Below are positions 10,619 to 18,273 of a DNA stretch of 64,000 nucleotides, piece after piece. Made by a program: the position numbers and the translations under genes. The stretch's first letter is position 1. Each line of letters starts with the position of its first letter. Below the pieces are notes generated by a model. It did not search any database. It saw only the letters and a list, made by a program, of their open reading frames with translations, and was not told where the DNA came from. The stretch covers positions 2,728,001 through 2,792,000 of the forward strand of contig NZ_CP067113.1 in NCBI RefSeq assembly GCF_016615955.1. The letters run 5' to 3'. The DNA comes from Luteimonas sp. MC1750. GTDB lineage: Bacteria > Pseudomonadota > Gammaproteobacteria > Xanthomonadales > Xanthomonadaceae.

Positions 10619-11260
10619 ATGGCGCGCAGGACGAAAGAAGACGCACAGGAAACGCGCGAGGACATCCTCGACGCGGCGGAGGACTGCTTCCTGGAGCACG
10701 GCCTGTCGCGCACCAGCCTGGAGGCCATCGCCGCCCGTGCCGGCGTGACCCGCGGCGCGGTCTACTGGCACTTCAAGAACAAGGACGAAGTGCTGGAGGC
10801 CATGGTCAACCGGGTCAGCGTGCCCTTCTTCCATGGCCTGGAGCGCGTGTCGCGTGCCGACGGCACCACGCCGCTCCGCGACCTGCGCGAGCTGCTGCAC
10901 ACCTCGTTCGCCGACCTGAGCAAGGTGGAGCGCGTGCGCAACGCGTTGGAAGTGATCGAACTGCGCTGCGAGGTTGCCGCCAAGGGCGACATGATCAGCC
11001 GCCTTCGGCAGAGCGGCATGCGGCAGACGCACGCGCGGATTTCCGCCGCGTTCGCGCGCGCCGAGGTGCTCGGCCAGCTGCGCGAGGGCATGGCCGCCGA
11101 GAGCTGCGCGCGCACCCTGCACTTCGTGATCTCGGGGGCCCTGCGCATGTTCCTGCTGGATCCCGGGCACATCGACCTGGAACGCGACGGCCTGGCGGCC
11201 GTCGACCTTGCGCTGCGGGCAGTCGCGCGCGACCCGTCCCACCTGGACGCCACGGACTGA
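10619..11260 (+). CDS. TetR/AcrR family transcriptional repressor of the efflux operon
   Basis: A 213-residue regulator. The N-terminal helix-turn-helix is clear: ILDAAEDCFLEHGLSRTSLEAIAARAGVTRGAVYWHFKNKDEVLEAM is spread over residues 14-62, with GAVYWHFKNK as the TetR signature. The C-terminal ligand domain belongs to the TetR_C/AcrR group (RNALEVIELRCEV). I chose the ATG giving MARRTKED; the in-frame ATG further upstream lies within the operator itself. It is divergent from the efflux genes, which is the usual arrangement for a local repressor released by pump substrates. That regulatory role is inferred from context and operator, not shown. Confidence 0.9.
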   Translation: MARRTKEDAQETREDILDAAEDCFLEHGLSRTSLEAIAARAGVTRGAVYWHFKNKDEVLEAMVNRVSVPFFHGLERVSRADGTTPLRDLRELLHTSFADLSKVERVRNALEVIELRCEVAAKGDMISRLRQSGMRQTHARISAAFARAEVLGQLREGMAAESCARTLHFVISGALRMFLLDPGHIDLERDGLAAVDLALRAVARDPSHLDATD

Positions 11261-11308
11261 CCCGAGGTCCGCGAGGCACCGGGTCGACGTCCATGGCGCG
11301 GACGGCAG

Positions 11309-11337
11309 AAGGCCGCCGCATCCCGTGCGGCGGCCTT
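11309..11337. terminator. Strong GC hairpin between convergent tetR and yceI genes
   Basis: A perfect 12-bp stem, AAGGCCGCCGCA / TGCGGCGGCCTT, has a 5-base TCCCG loop and lies between the two convergent stops. Neither side has a run of T, so it is not a textbook intrinsic terminator, but it could work bidirectionally. Confidence 0.45.
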
Positions 11338-11371
11338 CGGAGGCGCGCCGGTTTCGCGCGCGCTGGGGGGC

Positions 11372-11968
11372 TTACTTGTCCTGCTTGGGGACCGAAGCCT
11401 CGGTGGTGATGCGCAGCTGGACCTCGTCGCTGACGTTCGGCGCGTACATGCCCAGGCCGAACTCCGTGCGCTTGATGGTGGCCACGGCGTCGAAGCCGGC
11501 GGCCGGCTGCTGGGTCATCGGGTTGCTGCCGACCTTGTTGATCGTGGCGTCGAGCACCACCGGCCTGGTGATGTCCTTGATCGTCAGGTCGCCGGTGACC
11601 TTGAGCTTGCCCTCGCCCGCGGCTTCGACCGAGGTGCTCTTGAAGGTCGCCTGCGGGAACTTCTCCGCGTCGAAGAAATCGGCACTGCGCAGGTGCTCGT
11701 CGAACGCCTTGACGTGGGAGGACAGCCCGGCCAGCGGCATCACGACCTCGACCTTCGAGGCGGCGACGTTGTCCGGGTCATAGGTGATCGTGCCCTCGAC
11801 CTGGCCGAAGTGCGCGATCGGGTTGGAGAAACCGAAGTGGCTCCACTGCGCGACCACGTCGGTATGGGCCGGGTCCATGGTGTAGGTGACCGGCGCGGCC
11901 AGGGCGTAGGCCGAAGCGGTGAGGAGGGCGGCGGCGAGGACGCCGCGGGACAGGCGGTTGATGTTCAT
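11372..11968 (-). CDS. YceI family periplasmic protein
   Basis: A 198-residue exported lipocalin-like beta-barrel of the YceI family, which in known structures binds a polyisoprenoid or similar lipid. The N-terminus MNINRLSRGVLAAALLTASAYALA is a Sec signal cleaved near residue 24. The mature part opens with the family pattern YTMDPAHTDVVAQWSHFGFS, followed by HLRSADFFDAEKFPQATFKS and the C-terminal RTEFGLGMYAPNVSDEVQL. A GGAG ribosome site precedes the chosen ATG; in-frame sequence further upstream is non-coding in character. A second YceI gene lies at 13577. Function beyond lipid or isoprenoid binding is unknown. Confidence 0.9.
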   Translation of the reverse strand: MNINRLSRGVLAAALLTASAYALAAPVTYTMDPAHTDVVAQWSHFGFSNPIAHFGQVEGTITYDPDNVAASKVEVVMPLAGLSSHVKAFDEHLRSADFFDAEKFPQATFKSTSVEAAGEGKLKVTGDLTIKDITRPVVLDATINKVGSNPMTQQPAAGFDAVATIKRTEFGLGMYAPNVSDEVQLRITTEASVPKQDK

Positions 11969-12268
11969 CGGAACTCCGGAAGGTAGGCATGGGTGGTGAA
12001 TGCTGGGAGGCCGGCGGGACAGGCCGCGCCGACCAGGAGCACAGGGTATCGTTCCATTATTGACTTTGCATACACCTCTTTTGGAACGAATGGTCACATT
12101 TTCAGAACAACAGCGGATTGGTGCATCTACTGCGGAATTCACCTGCTGAAACTATCTTTAGCGGCATTTATAGAACAATGATGTCCTTTCATGCTTGTTT
12201 ATCCCGAAAGCTAGCACAATCAGACTGGCTCCACCGCGGCATCCCCGCCCAGTTACCGGAGCCATTCC
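11969..12268. other. Low-GC divergent intergenic region
   Basis: The stretch from about 12040 to 12230 is clearly more AT-rich than its surroundings and separates a minus-strand yceI from a plus-strand pirin gene, so both promoters should lie here. It holds a spaced 7-bp inverted repeat, CGTTCCA (12050-12056) and TGGAACG (12082-12088), which could be a regulator site. I see no convincing complete -35/-10 pair and no small gene. Confidence 0.45.
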
Positions 12269-12976
12269 ATGATCACCCTGCGCCCCGCCAGCGAACGCGG
12301 CCACGCCAGCCACGGCTGGCTCGAGTCCTGGCACAGCTTCTCCTTCGCCGACTATCGCGATCCCGCCCACATGCATTGGGGGCCCTTGCGTGTCATCAAC
12401 GAAGACCGCGTGCAGGCCGGCCAGGGCTTCGGTGCCCACAGCCATCGGGACATGGAGATCATCAGCTACGTGCTCGAGGGCAGCCTGGCGCACAAGGACT
12501 CGATGGGCAACGCCGCCAGCATCGTGCCGGGCGACGTGCAGCGCATGAGCGCCGGCAGCGGCGTCACCCATTCCGAGTACAACCACGAAGCCGACCGGAC
12601 CACGCATTTCCTGCAGATCTGGATCATCCCGGACACGATGGGCATCCAGCCCGGCTACGAGCAGAAGGCGTATCCCGAAGCCGACAAGCGCGGGCGCCTG
12701 CGCCTGGTCGCGAGTCCCGGTGGCGATGACGGTTCGGTGCGCCTGCAGCAGGATGCGCGCATGTACGCAGGCCTGTTCGACGGCGACGAAGCCGCGGCGC
12801 TGGACATCGGCCCCGGCCGCCTCGCCTATGTGCACATGGCGCGCGGCCAGGCCATGGTCAACGGCAGGAGCCTGTCCGCCGGCGACGCCCTGCTGTACGC
12901 CGACGAGCCGCGCGTGGACATCGAGCGCGGCGACGGCGCCGAGATCCTCGTCTTCGACCTGCCGCGTCTCGGATAA
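12269..12976 (+). CDS. Pirin family protein (YhhW-type, putative quercetin 2,3-dioxygenase)
   Basis: A 235-residue bicupin. The N-terminal cupin carries the expected metal ligands His57, His59, His101 and Glu103, in GAHSHRDMEI and GVTHSEYNH, matching the E. coli YhhW arrangement. The segment SFSFADYRDPAHMHWGPLRVINEDRV is typical of bacterial pirins. Some members have quercetinase activity in vitro; the true substrate is usually unknown, and a redox-sensing role is an alternative. GGAG lies just before the ATG. The next gene, a cytochrome b561, begins 26 bases after the stop, so the two are probably cotranscribed. Confidence 0.9.
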   Translation: MITLRPASERGHASHGWLESWHSFSFADYRDPAHMHWGPLRVINEDRVQAGQGFGAHSHRDMEIISYVLEGSLAHKDSMGNAASIVPGDVQRMSAGSGVTHSEYNHEADRTTHFLQIWIIPDTMGIQPGYEQKAYPEADKRGRLRLVASPGGDDGSVRLQQDARMYAGLFDGDEAAALDIGPGRLAYVHMARGQAMVNGRSLSAGDALLYADEPRVDIERGDGAEILVFDLPRLG

Positions 12977-13002
12977 TCCCACCCTCAAGACGGAGCCACG
13001 CC

Positions 13003-13575
13003 ATGCAACTGCGCAACCCTTCCGATCGCTGGGGCCCCATCAGCATGCTGCTGCACTGGGCGATCGTGGGCCTGATCGGCTGGATGGCCTGGCTGGGCCT
13101 CACGATGGTCGACATGCCGCCCACGCCGGCGAAGATCAATGCCTACGCGCTGCACAAGTCGCTGGGGCTGACCCTGCTGGCGCTGGTCGCGCTGCGCCTG
13201 ACCTGGCGCCTGTTCGCCGGCGCCCCGGCACCGGTTGCCGGCACGCCGACGTGGCAGGCGCGCATCGCCTCGACCACCCACTGGGCGATGTACGCGCTGC
13301 TGTTCGCGATCCCGGTCAGCGGCTGGGTGTTCAACTCGGCGTCCGGCTATCCGCTGCAGTGGTTCAAGCAGTTCAACCTGCCGGCGATCGCCGGGCGCAG
13401 CGAGGAGCTGGCCGCGACCGCGATCGCCGTGCACGAATACGGCTTCTGGCTGCTGCTGCTCCTGGTGCTGGCGCATGCCGGCGCCGCCTTCTACCACCAC
13501 CTGTTCCAGGGCGACGACACGCTGCGCCGCATGCTCCCCGCGCGCCGTGCCCACGCCCCCAACCCGGAGAACTGA
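13003..13575 (+). CDS. Cytochrome b561 family protein
   Basis: A 190-residue inner-membrane di-haem b-type cytochrome with four predicted helices. Candidate haem ligands are the histidines in MLLHWAIVG, ALHKSLGL, TTHWAMY and VLAHAGAAFYHH, the usual YodB/CybB pattern. Bacterial members move electrons from the quinone pool to superoxide or oxygen. It lies between a pirin gene and a YceI gene, the next ATG following the stop directly. The b561-yceI association is common and suggests quinone or isoprenoid-linked redox chemistry in the envelope. Confidence 0.9.
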   Translation: MQLRNPSDRWGPISMLLHWAIVGLIGWMAWLGLTMVDMPPTPAKINAYALHKSLGLTLLALVALRLTWRLFAGAPAPVAGTPTWQARIASTTHWAMYALLFAIPVSGWVFNSASGYPLQWFKQFNLPAIAGRSEELAATAIAVHEYGFWLLLLLVLAHAGAAFYHHLFQGDDTLRRMLPARRAHAPNPEN

Positions 13576-13576
13576 C

Positions 13577-14140
13577 ATGGGCATTCGCAACCGTACCTTT
13601 CCGCTGGCGCTGGCCGCCGGCCTCGCCGCTTTCGCCACGCCCGCCCTGGCCGCCGACTACGTCCAGGCATCGGGCGCGCTGAGCTTCGCCAGTGAATACC
13701 AGGGCGAGACCTTCGTCGGCCTGTTCCCCGGCTTCAGCACCTCGCTGAGCTTCGATCCCGCGGCGCCGCAGGCCGCGAAGCTCGACGTCACCATCCCGCT
13801 CACCACCGCCGACACGAAGAACGGCGACCGCGACAGCACCCTCGGGACCGCCGACTTCTTCAACGTCGCGCGGTTCGCCACCGCCCGCTACACCGCGAGC
13901 GGCTTCCGCAGCCTGGGCGACAACCGCTACGTCGCCGACGGCACGCTGGAGCTGCGTGGGGTGAAGAAGCCGGTGGCGCTGGCCTTCACCTGGACGCCCG
14001 GCGCCAATCCGGTGCTTCAGGGGCGGGCGACGGTGAAGCGCCTGGACTTCGGCGTCGGGGCCGGGGACTGGGGCGATGTCTCGATCATCCCGGACGACGT
14101 CGCGATCTCGACGAAGGTGACGTTCCGCCCGGCCCCCTGA
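13577..14140 (+). CDS. YceI family periplasmic protein (second copy)
   Basis: A 187-residue YceI-domain protein with a Sec signal (MGIRNRTFPLALAAGLAAFA, cleavage after ALA near residue 25). The mature barrel begins YVQASGALSFASEYQGETFVG and includes LGTADFFNVARFATARYTASGF and a late RLDFGVGAGDW motif, so it belongs to a different subgroup from the gene at 11372. The ATG lies one base after the b561 stop, so translation is probably coupled and this is the last gene of pirin-b561-yceI. The ligand is unknown. Confidence 0.9.
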   Translation: MGIRNRTFPLALAAGLAAFATPALAADYVQASGALSFASEYQGETFVGLFPGFSTSLSFDPAAPQAAKLDVTIPLTTADTKNGDRDSTLGTADFFNVARFATARYTASGFRSLGDNRYVADGTLELRGVKKPVALAFTWTPGANPVLQGRATVKRLDFGVGAGDWGDVSIIPDDVAISTKVTFRPAP

Positions 14141-14147
14141 CCAGGCA

Positions 14148-14181
14148 GCCGCCGGCCGCGTCCCGCGATGGGACCGGCGGC
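14148..14181. terminator. Imperfect hairpin between convergent yceI and pirin genes
   Basis: GCCGCCGG (14148-14155) pairs with CCGGCGGC (14174-14181), with an inner TCCC/GGGA extension and a bulge. It lies in the 46 bases between converging stops. No T-run is present, so a terminator role is only suggested. Confidence 0.3.
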
Positions 14182-14186
14182 GTGGC

Positions 14187-15080
14187 TCAGGACATCGGCT
14201 CCGGCGCCGCGCCGAAGGCTGGCGGCAGCGGAATGAACTCGCCGTCGTCCAGGTCCGGCAGCTTCATGCGCCCCGCCGCCCAGTCGGCGCGGGCCTGCGC
14301 GATGCGCTCCTTCGAGGACGAGACGAAGTTCCAGTCGATGTGGCGCGGCCCGACCGGCTCGCCACCGAGCGCCATGACCACCGCGTCCCCGCGTGCGGCC
14401 ACCGTGGCCGCGCGACCGGGCGCGAGCACGGCCATGCTGCCGGCCTCAACGCGCTGGCCATCCACCTCCACGCTGCCATCGGCCACGTAGACGGCCCGCT
14501 CGCTGTACTCCGCCGGAAGGGACGCGCGCGACCCGCCGCGCAGCTGCCAGTGCACGTAGAACTGCGGCGAATCGACCCTGACCGGCGACTCGACCCCGGC
14601 CAGCCGCCCCGCGATCAGCCGACCCACGATGCCGTCGCCGTCGAACACCGGCAGCGCCTCGCTGCCGTAGTGCCAGAACCCGGGATCGATCTCCTCGCGC
14701 CCGTCGGGCAGCGCCACCCAGGCCTGGATCCCGTCGAGCGGCCCGCCATGCGCGCGCAGCTCCTCGAAGCGTTCCGAGTGCGTGATGCCCCGCCCCGCGG
14801 TCATCCAGTTGACCTCGCCCGGGCGGATCGCCTGCTCGGAGGCGAGGCTGTCGCGATGCATGATCTCGCCGTGGAACAGGTAGGTGATCGTCGACAGGCC
14901 GATGTGCGGATGCGGACGCACGTCCGCCTCCAGCGGCAGGCCCGGTGCGATCGCCTTCGGCCCCATGCGGTCGAAGAAGATGTAGGGCCCGACCATGCGC
15001 CGCTTCGCGAACGGCAGCACGCGGCCGACCTCGAACGCGCCAAGGTCACGGCGGCGCTGCGGAATGACGAGTTCGATCAT
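14187..15080 (-). CDS. Pirin family protein with Pirin_C domain
   Basis: A 297-residue bicupin of the larger pirin subgroup. The N-terminal cupin shows GPYIFFDRMGP, then RPHPHIGLSTITYLFHGE with the HxH metal pair, and GRGITHSERF with the later His/Glu ligands. The second half, around FYVHWQLRGGSRASLPAEYSERAVYVADG, is the Pirin_C domain. It converges with the pirin-b561-yceI group and differs clearly from the smaller pirin at 12269. Biochemical role is unknown; quercetinase-like or redox-regulatory roles are the family precedents. Confidence 0.9.
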   Translation of the reverse strand: MIELVIPQRRRDLGAFEVGRVLPFAKRRMVGPYIFFDRMGPKAIAPGLPLEADVRPHPHIGLSTITYLFHGEIMHRDSLASEQAIRPGEVNWMTAGRGITHSERFEELRAHGGPLDGIQAWVALPDGREEIDPGFWHYGSEALPVFDGDGIVGRLIAGRLAGVESPVRVDSPQFYVHWQLRGGSRASLPAEYSERAVYVADGSVEVDGQRVEAGSMAVLAPGRAATVAARGDAVVMALGGEPVGPRHIDWNFVSSSKERIAQARADWAAGRMKLPDLDDGEFIPLPPAFGAAPEPMS

Positions 15081-15230
15081 GGCGGCTCTCCGGCGCTCGG
15101 TCGCGGACGACGACTATCGCACCGATCCCGCGGTCCCGAAGCGGCCGGCGATACGCGGCGAACACCGACTTCTGCGCGCGGCCGTGGCGGTGCTAGGCTC
15201 GGCGGACGATTGAATGTCATGGAGGACGTC

Positions 15231-15620
15231 ATGCGTATCTGCCCACGGCTCGCGATCACCCTGCTGCTGTCGACGCCCTTGCTCGCCTCGGCCGCAGACC
15301 CTGCCCCGGGTCAGCCGCGGTTTCCCGCGGAAATGCTGGGGGTCTGGGACGCCTACCCATTGGCCTGCGTCGACGATGGCCCGTCGGACAGCGACATGCG
15401 CATCCAGATCACCCCGGCCGTGCTGCACGGGTACGAGAACAACGACACGGTGCGGTCGATCAAGCCGATCGCGGAGTCGCCGATGGCCTGGCGCGTGGTG
15501 ACGATCTCCGACATCGCCCCCGAAGAGATCCAAGGCGAGGCCGACATCTATGTCCTGCGGGGCGACGCGCTGACGATCACCAACGGAGAGCGCGCGTACA
15601 CGTACAGACGCTGCAGGTAG
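15231..15620 (+). CDS. Small exported protein, putative immunity protein of the adjacent effector
   Basis: A 129-residue protein with a clear Sec signal (MRICPRLAITLLLSTPLLASA, cleavage near residue 21) and no lipobox. The mature part (about 108 residues) is acidic and holds two cysteines (Cys46, Cys128) that could form a disulfide. GGAGG lies five bases before the chosen ATG; an ATG four codons earlier has no ribosome site. I do not recognise a named domain. The next gene, 24 bases downstream in the same direction, is a putative type IV secretion effector. In Xanthomonadales such effectors are usually preceded by a periplasmic immunity protein, so immunity is the likely role by position. This is inference. 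Confidence 0.6.
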   Translation: MRICPRLAITLLLSTPLLASAADPAPGQPRFPAEMLGVWDAYPLACVDDGPSDSDMRIQITPAVLHGYENNDTVRSIKPIAESPMAWRVVTISDIAPEEIQGEADIYVLRGDALTITNGERAYTYRRCR

Positions 15621-15644
15621 CAACGGCACGACAAGGAACGTCCA

Positions 15645-16982
15645 ATGCCCCAGGAATATCCGAGCGCCTACCGGGTTACACAATCCGGTCGCGCGCCCCC
15701 CGCGACGGCCGTCGCGAACGGACCGGTGTCCGACCTGGACAGCCTCCACACGCATCATCCCAAGCGGAACTTCAGTGCCGTGCTGGAGGACGGGGTGCCG
15801 AGGGGCGCAGAGAACGTGCTGACGCGCTCCTATGCCGTCGTGGGCGGGGAGTTCCAGGAAGTCCTGGACCGCCGCGTCGACAAGTACCGCAGCCTCCAAC
15901 CGGACCAGGTCCTGCTGATCAAGGACTTCATCCTCGACGACATGTCCGCACGCGACACGCGGCGCGTGGACGTGCCCTCGCCGCTCGCCGGCGTCATCGG
16001 CCGGGTCGATGCCGCCAACGGCGTGGTCGACATCCACGAAACCGCCGATGGCCCGCCCGTCGCCCGGATCCGGCATCTCGGCCCGATCGCGGTCCAGCCC
16101 GGTGACACGGTGGCCTACGGCCAGTCGCTGGGCACGCAGAACAACATCGGCCTTGGTGCGTCGGCCGGCAAGCATGTGCACATCGAGATCGACACCCGCT
16201 ACTACCAGCAGTTCGAGCACTACCTGCTCGACCTCGTCGAAGGTCGACTCGCGGTGCAGGCGGCGCATCGCGCCGGCGTCGAGCCGCGCGCGGTCGTCGA
16301 CGACGGTGTGCAGCGCGTGGGCGAGTCCGGGGAGCGGGTGGCAGCGGTCCAGCGGGCACTGGTCGCCGCCGGCTACCGCGGTGCCGGGGACACGCCGATC
16401 GCCGTGGACGGGGTGTACCGCCTGTCGATGCAGGGCGCCGTGCTGCGGTTCCAGCAGGAGCACGGCCTGCCGGCCTCCGGCGATGTCGACGCGCCAACCT
16501 GGCGGGCGGCGCTCGACCTCACGCCGGGTCGCCGCGCGCTGCCGCCGCCGGTGGCTGACGAACTCCCTCCAGCCCTGTCGCCGGCGCACCGGGGTCTGCT
16601 GGACCGGATCAGGGGCCGGCTGGGCCAGCTGGATGCGCCATCTGGCCTGTCGGACTGCGACCGCGAGCGGGTCGCTGGCGCGCTGTTGCGACTGGCGGTC
16701 GAGCACCGCCTTTCAAGTGTGGACCACGTGCTGGTGGGCGACGCTCGCCCGGGCGGGAACCAGGCACGCGTGTTCCTGGTCCAGGGCCGGCTGGACGACC
16801 CCGCGCAGCGTCGCGCGTGGATGCCGATGGCAGACGCCTTGGGCCCACCCGTCGAGGACGCCCTTGTGCGCAGCAGGCGGCCAGAGCACACGGTCTCGGG
16901 AAGGGACATGGACATGCCTGCACAGACCCACACGCAGGCGGCGGAGCCATCCCATGGCACGGCGCCCCGCGCCATGGCCTGA
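15645..16982 (+). CDS. Putative type IV secretion effector: M23-like, peptidoglycan-binding and XVIPCD domains
   Basis: A 445-residue protein without signal peptide. Residues about 105-190 resemble an M23/LytM endopeptidase, including PSPLAGVIGRV, RHLGPIAVQPGDTVAYGQSLG and GKHVHIEID with an HxH zinc motif; the usual first His ligand is not obvious, so activity is uncertain. Residues about 222-292 are a PG_binding_1 repeat (AVDGVYRLSMQGAVLRFQQEHGL). Residues about 312-405 match the XVIPCD, the C-terminal VirD4-recruiting domain of Xanthomonadales killing effectors: HRLSSVDHVLVGD and VFLVQGRLDDPAQRR are typical. AAGGA precedes the ATG. The upstream small exported protein is the candidate immunity partner. 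The domain call comes from recalled motifs, not a search. Confidence 0.82.
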   Translation: MPQEYPSAYRVTQSGRAPPATAVANGPVSDLDSLHTHHPKRNFSAVLEDGVPRGAENVLTRSYAVVGGEFQEVLDRRVDKYRSLQPDQVLLIKDFILDDMSARDTRRVDVPSPLAGVIGRVDAANGVVDIHETADGPPVARIRHLGPIAVQPGDTVAYGQSLGTQNNIGLGASAGKHVHIEIDTRYYQQFEHYLLDLVEGRLAVQAAHRAGVEPRAVVDDGVQRVGESGERVAAVQRALVAAGYRGAGDTPIAVDGVYRLSMQGAVLRFQQEHGLPASGDVDAPTWRAALDLTPGRRALPPPVADELPPALSPAHRGLLDRIRGRLGQLDAPSGLSDCDRERVAGALLRLAVEHRLSSVDHVLVGDARPGGNQARVFLVQGRLDDPAQRRAWMPMADALGPPVEDALVRSRRPEHTVSGRDMDMPAQTHTQAAEPSHGTAPRAMA

Positions 16983-16996
16983 CCACGCGACCTCCC

Positions 16997-18103
16997 TCAG
17001 GCGGACGCGATCTCTTCGCTGTAGGCCGGATAGTCGGTGTAGCCGGTCGCGTTCCCGCCATAGAAGGTGGCGCCATCGGCGTCCGCCAGCGGCCAGCCAT
17101 TGCGCAGGCGCTCCACCAGGTCGGGGTTGGCGATGAAGGGCCGACCGAACGCGACCAGGTCGGCGAGACCGGCAGCGAGGTCGGACTCCGCCGTGGCGCG
17201 CGTGTAGTTGCCGGCGAGGATCAGCGTCCCGCCATGGGCGGCGCGGAACTCACGGATGAAGCGTTCACCCGCTGCCGCCAGGATCGCCTCGCGGTTGCTC
17301 AGGTGGACATAGGCCAGCCCGCGCCCCGCAAGCTCGTGCGCCAGCTCCATCCAGGTATCGGCCTCGTCCTCGAAGGCGGGCATGTCGAAGATGCGGTTGA
17401 AGGGCGACAGGCGGATGCCAACCCGCTGGCTGCCGATCGCCGCCACCACCGCGTCCACGGTCTCGAGCACGAAGCGCAGGCGGTTGGCGATCGAGCCGCC
17501 GTAGGCGTCGTCGCGCGTATTGAGCCCGCCGTTGATGAACTGCTCGAACAGGTAGCCGTTGGCACCATGGATCTCGATGCCGTCGAAGCCGGCGTCGACC
17601 GCGTTGCGCGCCGCGGCGACGAAGTCCGCAGTGATGCCCGGGATCTCACCCGCGCCGAGCGCCCTGGGCGTGCTGGCGGGCATCTGCCCGGGGGTTCCGT
17701 CCTCGCGGTAGCCAAAGGCCTGGACGCCGGCTGCGGCCTTGGCCACCGGCGCCACCGGGGCGCGTTCGCCCGGCTGCAGCGACACGTGCGACAGGCGACC
17801 CACGTGCCAGAGCTGGGCGAACACCGCGCCGCCCTTGGCATGCACGGCATCGGTGACCGACTTCCAGCCCGCGACCTGGGCCCGGGAATGCAGGCCCGGC
17901 GTGAACAGGTAACCGCGCGCCTGCTCCGACACCTGCGCGCCCTCGGTGACGATCAGCCCCGCACTGGCGCGCTGCGCGTAGTAGGTCGCGGTCAGCGCGT
18001 CGGGCACGGTGGTCACCGCGCGGGAGCGCGTCATCGGCGCCATGACGATGCGGTTGCGCAGCGCCAGGCCCGCAAGGTCGTAGTGGTTGAACAGGCTGCT
18101 CAT
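16997..18103 (-). CDS. Old yellow enzyme family alkene reductase (NADH:flavin oxidoreductase)
   Basis: A 368-residue FMN-dependent TIM-barrel enzyme of the OYE/NemA class, reducing activated C=C bonds or nitro compounds with NAD(P)H. Landmarks are NRIVMAPMTRSRA at the N-terminus, AQLWHVGRLSH, the substrate-binding pair in EIHGANGYLFEQFINGGLN (His and Asn) and the FMN-phosphate region LAGNYTRATAE with VAFGRPFIANPDL. Length is normal. It converges on the effector gene with 14 bases between stops and is monocistronic. Physiological substrate is unknown; detoxification of electrophiles is the usual role. Confidence 0.93.
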   Translation of the reverse strand: MSSLFNHYDLAGLALRNRIVMAPMTRSRAVTTVPDALTATYYAQRASAGLIVTEGAQVSEQARGYLFTPGLHSRAQVAGWKSVTDAVHAKGGAVFAQLWHVGRLSHVSLQPGERAPVAPVAKAAAGVQAFGYREDGTPGQMPASTPRALGAGEIPGITADFVAAARNAVDAGFDGIEIHGANGYLFEQFINGGLNTRDDAYGGSIANRLRFVLETVDAVVAAIGSQRVGIRLSPFNRIFDMPAFEDEADTWMELAHELAGRGLAYVHLSNREAILAAAGERFIREFRAAHGGTLILAGNYTRATAESDLAAGLADLVAFGRPFIANPDLVERLRNGWPLADADGATFYGGNATGYTDYPAYSEEIASA

Positions 18104-18273
18104 GGGAGGGGTCCGGATGCTCCAGCGGGGGATGCATCCAATCTACGTCGACGCCGAAGGCCGCGGGTGCGCGGCCATGGAACGATGGATCCCGGACGCG
18201 CCGTGCCGCAGCGCCCTGCGCGCCGCAGCGACCCACGCCGCAGCGCCGCGGCGCAGCCGCCCCGACGCGCGCG

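Noticed and set aside
18104..18273. GC-rich intergenic stretch between the old yellow enzyme gene and fabB as a small RNA or repeat
   Set aside because: Only loosely repeated GCAGCG/GCGC words and no promoter, T-run or ribosome site.
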